From: Tipula vernalis
Taxonomy: Eukaryota > Arthropoda > Insecta > Diptera > Tipulidae
Reading direction: 5' to 3'
Length of the DNA stretch: 64,000 bases
Assembly (NCBI GenBank): GCA_958295665.1
Contig: OY282558.1
Location: 314,932,092 to 314,996,091, forward strand
Both the position numbers and the translations under genes were made by a program. Below, one piece after another: positions 1 to 11,211 of the stretch. The notes beneath the pieces are model-generated. The model ran no database searches and was not told the DNA's origin. It saw nothing but the letters and a program-made list of their open reading frames with translations. Numbering within the stretch: the first letter of the stretch is position 1; every line of letters starts with the position of its first letter.

Positions 1-760
1 AAGATGTCCCAAAAATTTATATAGTATTTGGGCGTTTTCTGTAAATGATCAAAAACTGGAAACCATCATATTCCCGAAAATAAAAATCGATCTAACACTA
101 TCACCAAAAAATACAAAATAAAGTGCATTAAAAGGGAAAACCACATTAAATTTTTATTAACCACCATATGAAAGCAAAATGACGCTAGATAGTTTCTTGT
201 CATTCTTGCGCAGAGAGAAACAATGCTAAGCAGCTTTTGGTAGTAATTTTATTTAATTGAGTGTATTTTAAAACATTTTTGTGGTTTTCCTCTCATTGTT
301 GCGGAGAGGGATCAATGATAACAGGCTTCGGGGAGTTCTTTTAACGAATTTGTTCGAAAATAATTTAGTAAATCGTCAACACGGGAGTTTAGCATGGCAG
401 TCCCCGTCCTCTAAAAAAAATATTTTTAATTTAACATATGAACGAAAATGCCAAATAGCCTCAGAAAATGTATATAAACAAAATTACTCATACCATTCAC
501 TATTTACTCACCACTTGAAATTCACTAACATTTTCCTCTGATCATCAGCAGTGTAAATGCCTTAATTTTCTGTTTTGTTCGAATTATCAAATATCAGCTG
601 AACCTAAATTGTATGCCATTACCGGATGTTAAATCCACGTAATTATTTAGATCCAAAAAGTCATCTAATGTTAGATTCAATTCCATCCCTTAAAATTAGA
701 ATAAAACTCAACCAATCTGAGCTGCAAATTAAAATATTTATCGGTTGGATGAAAATCAAA
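1..760. other. AT-rich DNA, no gene seen
   Basis: Only short open frames occur, the longest being 86 codons at 281-541. It has no recognisable motif and its composition does not differ from its surroundings. I see no element boundary here. Confidence 0.5.
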
Positions 761-935
761 TTGAGAATATATTACGTGAATATATTTTGTCTTTAAAAAG
801 CGGAAAAAATCTTATTGGGGTTTAATTTAGTGTTCTGTATGTTTTGAGTTTTTTAATTTAGTGTATATAATTCACTAAATCAGTATGCTCGTACTTGAGA
901 CTATCTGTGTTAAGTAGGAATTGTATTTTTGTAGT

Positions 936-1088
936 TTGGTCGTAGATACCTGATAAGTAGACCAAGTTTTTCAGTACGAAACCAAACTACCGAATTACCG
1001 TGATTGATTAACCAGTCGAAAAATGTTATGAATGCCATTATTGTTAATATAGTTTATTTGGTCTATAAAAAGCCGAAAGAATCTTATT
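936..1088 (+). repeat. dispersed repeat, copy 1 (reference orientation)
   Basis: Positions 941-994 reappear as reverse complement at about 2599-2652. Positions 1000-1085 reappear as reverse complement at about 2412-2500 and in the same orientation, diverged, at about 2661-2714. A shorter direct relative of the 1063-1100 part lies near 785-830. The shared words include GTAGACCAA, CAGTACGAAACCAAACTACC and GATTAACCA. No coding potential is visible, so this is most likely a short non-autonomous element family or the remains of long terminal inverted repeats. Confidence 0.6.
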
Positions 1089-1597
1089 GATTTAATACAC
1101 AAACAAACTTCTCTTTCTCACCCTTTATTGCATAGTTGATCATATAAGATATCTTTATTTCATAAATTTGTATTTCGCAAACAATACACTTTTTCATACA
1201 ATACAAATATATTGGTTCATTGTCTTAGTTTATATAAATCGTGTTTTTCTGGGTAAATTAGATGTCAAAATATTGGCGGGAAACGTTTATTTCGACTAGT
1301 GCGCTACGGTAAGCTGTTTAGTGGAAAGTTCTCTAGGTTTTCTTTGTTTTTTTTTAAGATTAACAGATTAATTGTGCAATGTAAGTATTAAAATAAATAT
1401 TTTAAGCGTTTTAGTTACTTTATTTAGTTGTGTTTTCATATTATATCAAATTTATGTTATAAAATCAATGATTTTTAAAGTAAAGGGTTATAAATTTAGC
1501 ACAATTCCAAAGCAATACCTTTCAAAACTAAACAATACATTTGTTGCAGAATTTTTAAAGCGAAGGACCTTTAATTCGTAATTATTTTTCAATAAAA

Positions 1598-1980
1598 CAT
1601 TTTATTAATCGCGTAAAGAATACAAAAACCCTTGATATAGAAATTAAAGTAGATAACAAAATTTATCAGCTCCACTTCATTTTACCGATCGTGGTTGGTA
1701 ATAATTTATGCCTCAATAAGTATTTAAGATTTTCTTCTAGCTTCAATTCAAATTATTATTGTAGGGATCTCATTACGTTATAGTGATAATTATACAGTTG
1801 ACATTATGACTATAGTAATGGAAAACAAACCGGAATAAAGGGAAACTGTATTTTTTACAATTTGAATTTTTTCAGGTAACAAGTAAATTTTATTTTGATA
1901 TCATGCATGACGTTTTCGAAGGAGTTTGTAAATACACAAATGGAACCTTAGCTGAAGTCGCTAGAGTTCTTTGTAATTAA
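1598..1980 (+). pseudogene. TNP2/CACTA-like transposase remnant
   Basis: Two reading blocks survive. Block 1 (1598-1783) contains a stretch matching the family pattern V-V-G-(D/N)-N-L-x-L-N followed by F-x-S-S-F-N-S-N-Y-Y-C, the part just before the CRFC zinc motif. After a stop and a pyrimidine-rich CAG, block 2 (1876-1980) reads 34 codons with D-I-M-H-D-V-F-E-G-V-C-K-Y, the hallmark MHDxxEGVC motif. The better-preserved relative at 16265-18880 has CADNLG, CRFC and HDLYEGI in the same order, which supports a shared family but a different branch. No full frame remains, so it is inactive. The upstream part of the protein could not be traced. Confidence 0.6.
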
Positions 1981-2404
1981 TGCATTTTCAATTTTGGCAC
2001 AGCTGCTCCAATGAATTAAAGAATTGTGCGGGACTGGCTAAGCCGCTTCTATGATGGCATCGATTTATTTATGAAATTACATGGCTTCATGAAGTAAATG
2101 TTGAATGTTAGTATTGATCCTATTTTGCTGTTTTTCTGAGTTAAAAATGATCTTTCACTATGTTATTCATGCAATTCACTTCAATGTTAGAAAAGTTATT
2201 TCCAGCAAGTTGCAAAGCAAAACATTGTAAAATTTGTTTCTATGTATACCAGTGAACTGCTATGATAGTTAGGATCGTACCATTACCTTGATGCAAAAGC
2301 TGGTTGCTTAATACTCTCTCAGCGTGGCTTAGCCGCGGTAACGGTAATATTCTCGTTGGTAATATTACCCAAAGTAGTGTTCCATGTTAATATCAGTAAC
2401 ATAA

Positions 2405-2714
2405 ATTAAAAACAAATGATTTTTTTCGACTTTTTATAGACACGAATATATTAGTGAAAATGGCATTCACAAAATTTTCGATTGGTTAATCAGAAACAAA
2501 ATCAAGGGGTCAATTATTCATAATATATCTACCCAAAAAAGAAGAAATATCAATCCCCCCGTACTTTACCCGAAGAGATATACAAAGTGTATAACCCTGG
2601 GTTGGTAGTTTGGTTTCGTACTGAGAAAGTTGGTCTACTCATCAGGTAGCTTCGTAGCTACTCTGATTAACCAATAGAAAATCTTGTGAATCCCATTTTC
2701 ACCAATATCACAGA
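2405..2714 (-). repeat. inverted copies of the 936-1088 repeat
   Basis: Positions 2412-2500 are the reverse complement of 1000-1085. Positions 2599-2660 are the reverse complement of 941-994. Positions 2661-2714 repeat the 1000-1055 part in direct orientation, so 2445-2500 and 2648-2704 also form a local hairpin with each other. Together with copy 1 these bracket the transposase remnant at 1598-1980, as terminal inverted repeats would. Two copies are needed to prove that. Confidence 0.55.
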
Positions 2715-2877
2715 CATACTTCTCTTAAACTTCTCAAATTAAAAACAAGTTGTGACACCACTGGATTATATTTCCTGTACTATTAATCTATCACAAAACC
2801 ATTTACTATTAATCTACTAAACCATATTTTACTGTAAAATAAAATTATCTACACCTTTTCCTTGGTCCCTTAATTAT

Positions 2878-3193
2878 TTAATTGACAAACACTGAATAGG
2901 ATGCAACGCTCTGTGTGGAAAACACACCATTCACAATTTTAACTACAAAAATTGCTGCAACGTCTTTGTCGACGATAAACTGAAATAAGCTGAACTTCGT
3001 TGATAGCATGAGACCCAAGAAGCAACAGATCGTCGATGTGCTATTAGCTCGAACAATTCCCGTTTCTGGTGGTCCACTACGCTTAACCACAAGTTCGACT
3101 AGTATTGAGTTGATCAAGAAACTGAGACTGTCTTTGAAAGTTCCTTCAGGATACAGGGGCCACATAAAAATTTTTGCCTTCAGTACACCCTAG
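2878..3193. other. island with open frames on both strands, unassigned
   Basis: This stretch is less AT-rich than its flanks and holds overlapping open frames: 61 codons on the plus strand (3008-3193) and 95 codons on the minus strand (3165-2878). Neither translation shows a motif I recognise. The composition suggests decayed coding sequence, but strand and product cannot be decided. Confidence 0.25.
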
Positions 3194-3495
3194 CCCGTTT
3201 ACTATAAATCTAATCACAAAAAAAGGAAAATCGTCATATAGCTAAGTTGCTTTGCGAGGAAATTTAATTGTTGAAGGGAACACAAAAGCTGCCCGAAAAA
3301 TGATTCCAACAAATCTATTCCTTTATTAGCAAGTATAAGTACATCTGGCATGTACTTTTGCTCATTGTCGATATCTTTAAGATTCAGTCTATGAACAGAT
3401 TGAAATCTTCAGTCGTACGGATGGTTTCGAAAATGAAAATACCCGCGCAATAGCAAATTTCAAAACATTGCGTTTAAGCTGCCTGTATAAATACA

Positions 3496-4202
3496 ATGGA
3501 ATCCCTTTGTAATCTCTCTTTCAAATTTTATTGTTACACAATATACCTTAAATGCACTGGCTTTCAAAGGCGAATTTATGCATGCATCGATGATCTGTTA
3601 AGCGAATCTAACTATTCACTTTGTACTAACTCCAATTGCGAAATGGCAGTATTTTTTGAGAATGACAAAAAACAATTTTGTTTAAAATGGCGGACTGTTT
3701 TGTTAATATGTATAATACAAACTTGGAACAAAATAAATGTACCAATTATACGAAGAACTTATGACGCAAATTTGCTTGATCCAGCTATTCGAGGTAAGAA
3801 GCTTTCGGAATCATTGAAACGTGAACGACTGAGATTATTTTTGATGTCCCAAAATATAAGGATGGCAACAGAATAATGGAGTCGTTGATGCATTACAATG
3901 TTCGAAGTGACCTTTTTTTTCGATCGTTTGTAGTTCCGAAAAAGAAGTGTGTAGCACCAAAACATAACCTATTGACTACGTTGAGACAACCTGTCGAGAT
4001 CCAATATATAGGGAGTGTGGATAACGATGATGCAGTTATTCCTCCGGAATCAAATACAAATCAATTATTAATTGATGAAGCTGCATATTCATATTCGGTT
4101 GAAGAAGAGGATGATTTGGAGGAAACTATGGATATTTCGATTATAAATGATATTGAGGCTGAATATAAATGCGTCGGTGGGGATGATCCGTACATTTATT
4201 AA
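3496..4202 (+). CDS. two-exon orphan gene, acidic C-terminus
   Basis: I do not recognise the protein. Two overlapping frames (3496-3876 and 3876-4202) become one if an intron is removed. Donor CGAG|GTAAGA ends exon 1 at 3793. Acceptor TTTGTAG, after a run of eight T, starts exon 2 at 3934. The 140-nt intron is phase 1 and the join makes a valine codon in frame with exon 2. The product would be about 188 residues. Exon 1 has several cysteines and hydrophobic stretches. Exon 2 starts basic (PKKK) and ends in an acidic run (EEEDDLEE) before the TAA at 4202. Upstream coding exons are possible, since the ATG at 3496 has no special support. The unbroken frame contrasts with the decayed DNA around it. 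It may be an accessory gene of the TNP2-like element at 1598-1980 or an unrelated host or mobile gene. Confidence 0.45.
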
Positions 4203-6490
4203 TTAGTTTAATTGATCAATTCATATTTATATAAAATTTATTATTTACTGTACATGTACTAAATGAAATACTACATAAAATACTTATCTATATAGTAAAT
4301 TTGTTTAAACGCAAATCAAGTAGTTGTCCCTCTTTCGTTCAAATTGCATTTTAAAAATTGATTGAAAGTGTGTTACTTATTTTACCCATGTTACCGGTAA
4401 TATTACCGGAAACATTACCAAATTCAGAAATATCGGCAATTTTACAACACTAGTCATACTGCACAGTCCCTTAGAAAATTGAGCTAAACTTAGATAAACA
4501 ATACCTGCTTGATCTACTCAAAGCGGTTCAACCTATTGTGACTTTTAAATCGATTTGTAACTTTAAACTTAAAACATAAAACTTAAATATCTTTAGGTTA
4601 TACATTAATTCAATCTCAAACAAATAAATTAATTAATTTTCTATTGAATATTAATTTTATAAAATATGAATTTATTATTGCCAAAAGAACAAAACACGCG
4701 CTTAGAAATCATGGCTGTTATGTTAAAACTAGTTCCTCTCTTTAGTAGAAATTTAGTAATTGCTAATTTTCATTTTTAATTAACAACTTGTAATCAGCTG
4801 CCCTTTGTTTCAATTTAATTTATGTGTTAATATATTTGAAATATAATAATTAAAATGTTAAGATTGTGATTTATGTATAATCGAAATTAAGATTCTACTA
4901 TTAAAAATAATAACAGTATTTTTAACATATCGGTGATAAAAGAAGAATCAATTAGTTAATTAAAGCAAATGACTATACAAACCTCTCGAAATACCATATT
5001 GACACTATACATCTATTACCAATTAAATATTTTAGTAAATTCGCTTATCTGAACTTTTCGCTTAAATCGGTTTTTGATTTAATTAAACAAAAAACCACAA
5101 AAACCATTTCCCCAGAAAATTCGCGTATAATAACAATATTTTTCATAATGTTGAACTTAAACAATTCAACAACTGATGCATTCAAAAAATATACCAACAA
5201 CAACTTCACGAAAAACAACAACAAAAAAACTGAAAAACTTTAATACAACCGACTGTACAATAAACAATAAAACTCCCATCTATCATAATATACAACGCGA
5301 AACCAACAAAACAAAAACAAAAACAAATATCAGATTTTAATTGAAATTCAGTTTTGCATGATTTTTAATAATAAATTTAAAAAAAATTATTCACCAAAAA
5401 GTTTTGTAAGACGCGCAAAAAAATGAAAATTAAAATTATATGAAATTACAAAAAAAAAAAAGTTTTCAATTTACGTGTGTGCAATTATTTATGTGGTACA
5501 AAACTTAAGAGACACCTTGTAAATTAGTCGATTAAAATGAAAATAAACATTCAGAATGCCATCTATATTTTAATAGCATTATTATTGTCGTAATAAAAAT
5601 AAAAGTTTATTACTCCACCCCGGTTTTATATTTGTATTATAAAATGGGAGGAGCCTGTCAGCCATTAAAATTGATTTTTATGTTTTTTATTGTGCTTTTA
5701 TTTGTATTTTTCCATGCTTTCTGATATGTACACGATTTTGTTTTCGTGCGTAAATCTATTACAGCAATAAAAACAGTAAAATTTTTATTTTTGTTGTAAA
5801 AAACCACGTGACAAGAAGTTTATTTACTGTTAATCGAAAATATTTATTTATTTTTACAACACGTGGATAAAATATTGTTGTGTTATAATTAATTATGTTG
5901 TGTAAATAGCCTAAATGTTGATTTTTATGCCACATTTGTGCTTTATTTTTTATTTATTTTAACTCCATCTATAGGCATGCTTTAACACATTTTGAAAACA
6001 AATTGTTTTATTTATTTACGATAACAAAAAAAAAAATGGTGGTTTGTTGTTGTTTTAGAGATTGGAATTAAAAAAGACGAATATAATGGGTACAAACAAC
6101 GTGTTGAATGTTTTAACATTATATCGTTTAACATAAGACTTAGGCGAACATAAAAAAGTTTCGATGTATTTTGTTATGTGTTAGATTTTTTAAAATGGTC
6201 TTAATTTAGGCTTTGCATAAAAATATCGACATGCTATAAACATTTTACAGCGATTGTTAAACTTTTTTCAGTTGTGTTGAATGAAATAATAGATTCAATT
6301 ATTTATGTACATTGTAATTAGGGTTCCTGAAAATTAATGTTTGTATTCGTACTAGTAGTAGACTTGCCAACTATAGATTTCAAATAAATCGATTTCAGAA
6401 TAATCGGTTAGTCGATTACTTTTTTACTAACTAATCGGTTAATCGGTAATATATTATAATATTGTGTGCTTATTTCACGTATTTTATTAT
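4203..6490. other. AT-rich intergenic DNA
   Basis: No gene or element was recognised over more than 2 kb. It has many A/T runs and one imperfect palindrome around 5613-5654, where CTCCACCCCGGTTTTAT opposes ATAAAATGGGAGGAG. ATCGGTTAATCGG-type words around 6400-6450 recur near 7510, next to the Penelope fragment. Confidence 0.5.
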
Positions 6491-6494
6491 TTAG

Positions 6495-6535
6495 TTAAAA
6501 TTTTTGTAAATAATTTATTTCCTTATTGTGAAATA
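6495..6535 (+). repeat. inverted repeat flanking the Penelope fragment (left arm)
   Basis: About 38 bases (TTTTTGTAAATAATTTATTT and onward, ending TGTGAAATATAT) recur as reverse complement at about 7466-7505. That is exactly where the Penelope reading frame begins. The element is therefore bounded by an inverted copy of its own first bases. Confidence 0.6.
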
Positions 6536-6697
6536 TATAATTTTTTATAAAAATTACATCGATTTCGATACAAATCGTATCATCGTCAGTAACTTAAATA
6601 CTAAAATAAATATCCACTTTCTTCTGCTTTTATAGCCTGAAAAACATTTTCACAATTTGGCTACGTTGATATTCTAATAAATTAAAAACTGTGTGGC

Positions 6698-7475
6698 TTA
6701 CTGTAAATTTTGTAATATAAGGTCGTAAATTTTATTTGCTGAAGTGTTAATTTTGCTGTTTAATAAATTTGGGTTGTTCCTGTTTTTATAAATTTCGAAT
6801 TCCTCCTTTCGGTCTAAATTATCACTTTTCTCCATTTTATTTAAGACTACCAAATTTTTATTAAAATTGCCATAATTATGTAAAGTGCCATTTATATGCA
6901 TAGCAAAATTTGAGTTACAATTAATTTTCCCAATTTCCCGAACATGTTCTCTAAAACGAATTTTGAATGATCTGCCGGTTTGTCCTATATATAATGAAGG
7001 ACAATCCGAACAAATTAATTTTTAAGCACCAGTTTCTAAAATGATTGAATTTGGAGGTTTTAAAAATTGTCCTAATTTGTGATTTGTTTTGTACGATATT
7101 TTATATCCATAATTCTGAAAAATTTGATTAATATGTTTGCTAGAATTTTGGTTGTATTCCACACTTATAAATTTTTGGTTGCTGGTATTATCATCATTAA
7201 AAATGAGTGTGGTTTCATGTTTGTACCGCATTTTCCTTATAAATGCTTCATTCATTGATTCAATCTTCGTTATTTTGTATCCGTTTTTTTGGGCAATATA
7301 TTTAATTGTGTTGAACTGTTTTTCATAATCTTCATTAGACATAGGTATGGTGTTTAATCTACAAATTAAATGATGATATGCTGCCATTTTATGTTGCCAC
7401 GGATGGTTAGATCGAATATCAATGGTTTGGTCCGTTTGGGTTTGTTTCCGATAAATGATATATTTCACAATAAGG
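6698..7475 (-). pseudogene. Penelope-like element, RT C-terminus plus GIY-YIG endonuclease
   Basis: The frame 7468-7022 has the Penelope RT C-terminal signature: R-K-x-T-x-T-D-x-T-I, then S-N-H-P, H-K-x-A-A-Y, and a following NGY motif. It meets an in-frame TAA at 7024-7022. The same frame then continues through a GIY-YIG nuclease block (S-L-Y-I-G-Q-T-G-R-S-F, R-F-R-E-H) to a natural stop at 6698. Joining of RT and GIY-YIG is diagnostic of Penelope-like elements. The catalytic RT core is missing upstream, so this is a 5'-truncated copy with one nonsense codon. It is unlikely to be mobile. Confidence 0.8.
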
Positions 7476-7507
7476 AAATAAATTATTTACAAAAATTGTA
7501 ATTAAAT
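7466..7507 (-). repeat. inverted repeat flanking the Penelope fragment (right arm)
   Basis: Reverse complement of 6495-6535; it includes the first codons of the Penelope frame. See the left arm entry. Confidence 0.6.
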
Positions 7508-7519
7508 AATAATCGGTAA

Positions 7520-8045
7520 TGACTGATTATACCACAATTTACATTCTATATACTATATACAGAATGTACAGTGCGTTCAAGTACTAGCGAATCATACTAA
7601 TATAGATGAATTCTCTTACAATTTTTCTTCTTCACGATATTCACACAGCTCTATTTCTGTGTAAGCTAATTTTACTAGTTTTTAATATTTTGTTGAATGT
7701 TAACTGTAAGAGAACTCATCTGTATTAGTATGATTCGCTAGTACTTGAACGCACAGTACATTCTGTATAAATAGAATGTAAATTGTGGTATAATCACTCC
7801 AGTCGCCGCGGCCTGATGAGAAAATTGATTTTTTCATAATCATAAGTTCATTGGTTCGAAACTGGATTGAATTCCCTTACAATCTTTGGAACATATAAAA
7901 TTGTCAATTAAATAAATAGAATTCTGTCTATTAGTCGGTTTCTTTGAATTATCGTTCGTAAATACTAAAATACTTCTACGTGTTAATAAAAACACATAAT
8001 CACTGGTAGCATATTAGAAATTACATGAATTAATTAACATTCAAA
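7520..8045. repeat. palindromic repeat family, copy 1
   Basis: Positions 7528-7640 and 7700-7795 are inverted copies of each other (words TACATTCT, CAGTGCGTTCAAGTACTAGC, AATCATACTAAT). The stretch 7805-8045 matches 30310-30510 as reverse complement, and 7795-7890 matches 30945-31045 directly. The family therefore has long inverted arms and is duplicated about 23 kb apart. The arm contains TTCATAATCATAAG followed by GGTTCGAAACTGG, which resembles an anticodon arm and a Pol III B box. Confidence 0.65.
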
Positions 8046-9220
8046 ACAATATTAAAAACTAGTAAAAATATCTTTTTGAGATTTTAAGGTTTTCCTGGTA
8101 GAGAAGACTACCGGTCAGCGAAACCGTAAGTGATTAATGGAAAATTTATCTTAAAGTAACTTTAGCTTCGAACTCTTTTTATTTTCAAAAGCGTAATTTT
8201 GACAGATTTATACCAAGACAGCCATGTGAAATATGCGAACATGTTCATCATTTTTACAAAGCTAATTTTTGGTAATTAGAAGAAATTTTGCTGCAAATTA
8301 AAGAAATGTCGTTGCCAGGCAATACCTTAGAGGTACAAAATCGCCCTACAAAAGCAGCACAGTTGCTCGAAGTCTCGCATGTTTTAATCAAAATAAAAAT
8401 TTTTTGTTTTTCCTCAAAGTTTCCACTTTACTTACGTTTTATTTTCAAAAAAACTTGCACATGCTATATACTTACTTTTAACGCAACTCTATGCGATTAT
8501 GATGGAACTTGTCTATTCTTAAACGGTTACGAAGAAATTTAGCTCTAATATTATGTGCGGCTCAAATATGATGTTTCTAATTTGGAGAGAATGCACCACT
8601 ACTATTTATTTTATAACGATTAACATTGAGCACTATAGAAAAAGGCAAGAAAATAAAACACAACTATCTAAACCTTAAGCAGCCTCGGTATAATCGAACG
8701 AAGAAGGTTAAGATTTTTAGAAAACATTTTTTGAGGAAAGTTCGAAGTCAAGCCTTTTAAATAAAAAAATAGAAAACTTTATTAAAGATGCCGGCAATTT
8801 TAAGGTTGAAAGTGAAATACGCAAGGAAAGACGCGTTGGCGGTAAATTAGGATACGTTAATTTACTTAAGCATTCACAGAAAATCATATTTTGAAAAAAA
8901 AAAAAAAAAAAATCTTAAGAATTTTTCACATTCACAAGTGATAAAGTTTCAGCCTGCTTATGATGATACTATTAAAGTTAGCCGAAAGCTTTCGGCCGAA
9001 AGATATAAAATGTCGGTAATGCAAATAGTGTCTTGGCTATATCGGCCGAAAGTTACCAGCCGACGTATTTCAGCCGAAACATATTTTAAATAAAATGAAA
9101 AAAAAAAAAAAAACAACCTAGAAACTGGTATTTTCATAAAGCGAATTTACGGCTGAATAAAGGCTCATTTTGGTTTGTCACTTTTTACCATAGGAATTAT
9201 ACTTAAAATTTCATTAGAAA
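8046..9220. other. AT-rich DNA with weak ORF at 8288-8542
   Basis: An 84-codon frame at 8288-8542 is preceded in the same frame by a stop and a C-E-I-C-x-H-x-H-H-like stretch near 8225. This may be decayed coding sequence, but no family is evident. Around 8985-9080 a short cluster repeats the word CGGCCGAAAG in both orientations. Poly-A runs occur near 8895 and 9098. Confidence 0.35.
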
Positions 9221-9224
9221 AGCT

Positions 9225-9890
9225 AAATATAAAATTAAAAAATTCTATAAATTCAACCTTTAAAGTGTCATGTCTGGAAAGAATTTCAATTAGTGTGCCT
9301 TACCAACATTATCCCCTGAAAAATTATCAGGGCGAGTTTCATGTGGGGAGCTCGGGAAAATTCGTTTGAATGAAAAGCCCATATAGAATTAAAAAATTTG
9401 TGTAAATTGAACCTTTAAAGTGTCATGTCTGAAAATTTTTTTATTTAGTGTGCCCTACCAACAATTATCCCTAGGAAAAAATAAATAATTTTTCTAGGTA
9501 TAATTATTGGTAAGGCACTCTAATTACAATACTTTCCAGACATGACACTTTAAAGGTTGAATTTATACAAATTTTTTAATTTTATATGGGCTTTTCATTC
9601 AAACGAAATTTCTCGGGCTCCCCACATGAAACTTGCTCTGATAATTTTTCAAACAATAACTTTTTATAATGTACACTAATTGAAATTCTTTCCAGATATG
9701 ACACTTTAAAGGTTGAATTTATACAAATTTTTTAATTTTATATGGGCTTTTCATTCAAACGAAATTTTTAGGGCTCCCCACATGAAACTTGCCCTGATAA
9801 TTTTCTAGCAATAATTGTTGGCTATAGGCACACTAATTGAAATACTTTCCAGACATGACCATTTATAGGTTCAATTTATCCAAATTTTTT
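9225..9890. repeat. fold-back array of ~155-bp units
   Basis: The landmark CTTTAAAGTGTCATGTCTG occurs near 9259 and 9414 in one orientation. Its complement (CATGACACTTTAAAGG) occurs near 9541, 9697 and, diverged, 9855. Spacing within each arm is 155-157 bp. The arms meet at a short palindrome at about 9468-9500 (CCTAGGAAAAA...TTTTTCTAGG). Each unit also carries ATATGGGCTTTTCATTC and GGGCTCCCCACATGAAACTTG. This is two units in one direction and about two and a half in the other, with no coding potential. It resembles a fold-back transposon or a satellite-derived inverted array. Confidence 0.75.
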
Positions 9891-11211
9891 AATTTTAAAT
9901 AAAATGAAACAAAAAAATCAATATTTAAACCCATCATCGAGGTTTAAAATAACTACTCGTAGATGATCAAAAACCAATATTTTTTTAATTTGTTTTAAAT
10001 TTTTGTTCCAATGAAAACTTTACTTGACTTAATTTATTTTGTTTTAGTCCAAGATTTAGTATGTAGCTTTGTTACGAAAAGTTTAAACTCTGCAAATTTC
10101 CTGAAGAACTACGAATAAACTTGGAATTCTTCTATAAAACAATCTTTAAAAATCACGAAATTATATATCGAATAGCTTCGATACAAAGACCGATTGAATA
10201 GTTCCAGAAATCTGCACTAAGCCAAAATTCTCAAGATCTCGAATTTCGATAACCCTTTTTCTGAATGATCATGCATCTCAGTGATATACTTAATTTAACC
10301 CAAATAAGCTAAAATTCCTAAAATATTGAAAATATCAATATATCACTATTTTTGTAACATGACGTAATTACAAAGCTTTTCAAATTTAGGATGATAAACT
10401 AATATCGAGAAACCAGCATGGACGCGAATAATCTCACTACATTATTTAGAATTCTAAGAACAAATACTCGATAATTCTTAGGGGCATCGACTTCTGAAAA
10501 ATATGACCATTCGATAAATTTTATAAAGCCAATTTTATGTCATGTTCTATTGAATCAAAAAAAAAAAAAAAAAAAAAATCTGTAATACGATCAAAAAATG
10601 CTGAACTCTTCGTAATAGAAATTGATCTCGGCTCAGTTTTTTATCTAGATCAGTTTCTTGCGTGAATAGACTACGACAATATTTTCAATTTTGAATTTTG
10701 CCCATTTCAAGCTACTTACGACGATACAAATTGACTCCCAAAAAGGTTATTTATTTCTTAAGTTAATAACTAATCTATTTGTTACCCCCCCCCCCCCCCC
10801 CCCCGCAACCAAAACTCAAATACGTTTAAAAACTTAAATTCATATTGAAAATATATTTTTTGTGTATATTCAATTTTAAATAAGTTTTTTCAAAATTAGA
10901 AATACAAATTTTTATTTTATGTTTGTTAATTTTTTTATTTACGTACGTTGCCATCCAACACAAGATTTCAGCATACAACTACATGATTAACCAACTAAAT
11001 AGCATCAATATGTTGGATTACAACGATGAATTAAACACATAATGAAATTGATTGCGAATGAAAACGGTTACAAATCACCAAAAAATACCTTTATGTATTC
11101 AATTTATTAAAATAAAATGGAATACAAGCAGTCAACTATACTTTGCATTTTGATGAAGATGCGTGCAACCCAAATATGTCAGTGTAGGGTTTAATAAAAA
11201 TTCAAGTAAAC
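9891..11211. other. AT-rich DNA; includes a 20-C homopolymer
   Basis: No gene recognised. It contains a run of about 20 A near 10558-10578 and an uninterrupted run of 20 C at 10785-10804. The latter is exceptional in a genome this AT-rich. Confidence 0.5.

Noticed and set aside
281..541. 86-codon plus-strand ORF
   Set aside because: No motif, no codon-use signal, AT-rich surroundings.
3759..3965. 68-codon minus-strand ORF
   Set aside because: Overlaps the spliced plus-strand gene and has no motif.
7800..7870. A functional tRNA-Met gene
   Set aside because: Only an anticodon-arm-like and B-box-like stretch is visible; acceptor stem pairing and A box are not, and the unit is repeated within a palindromic element.
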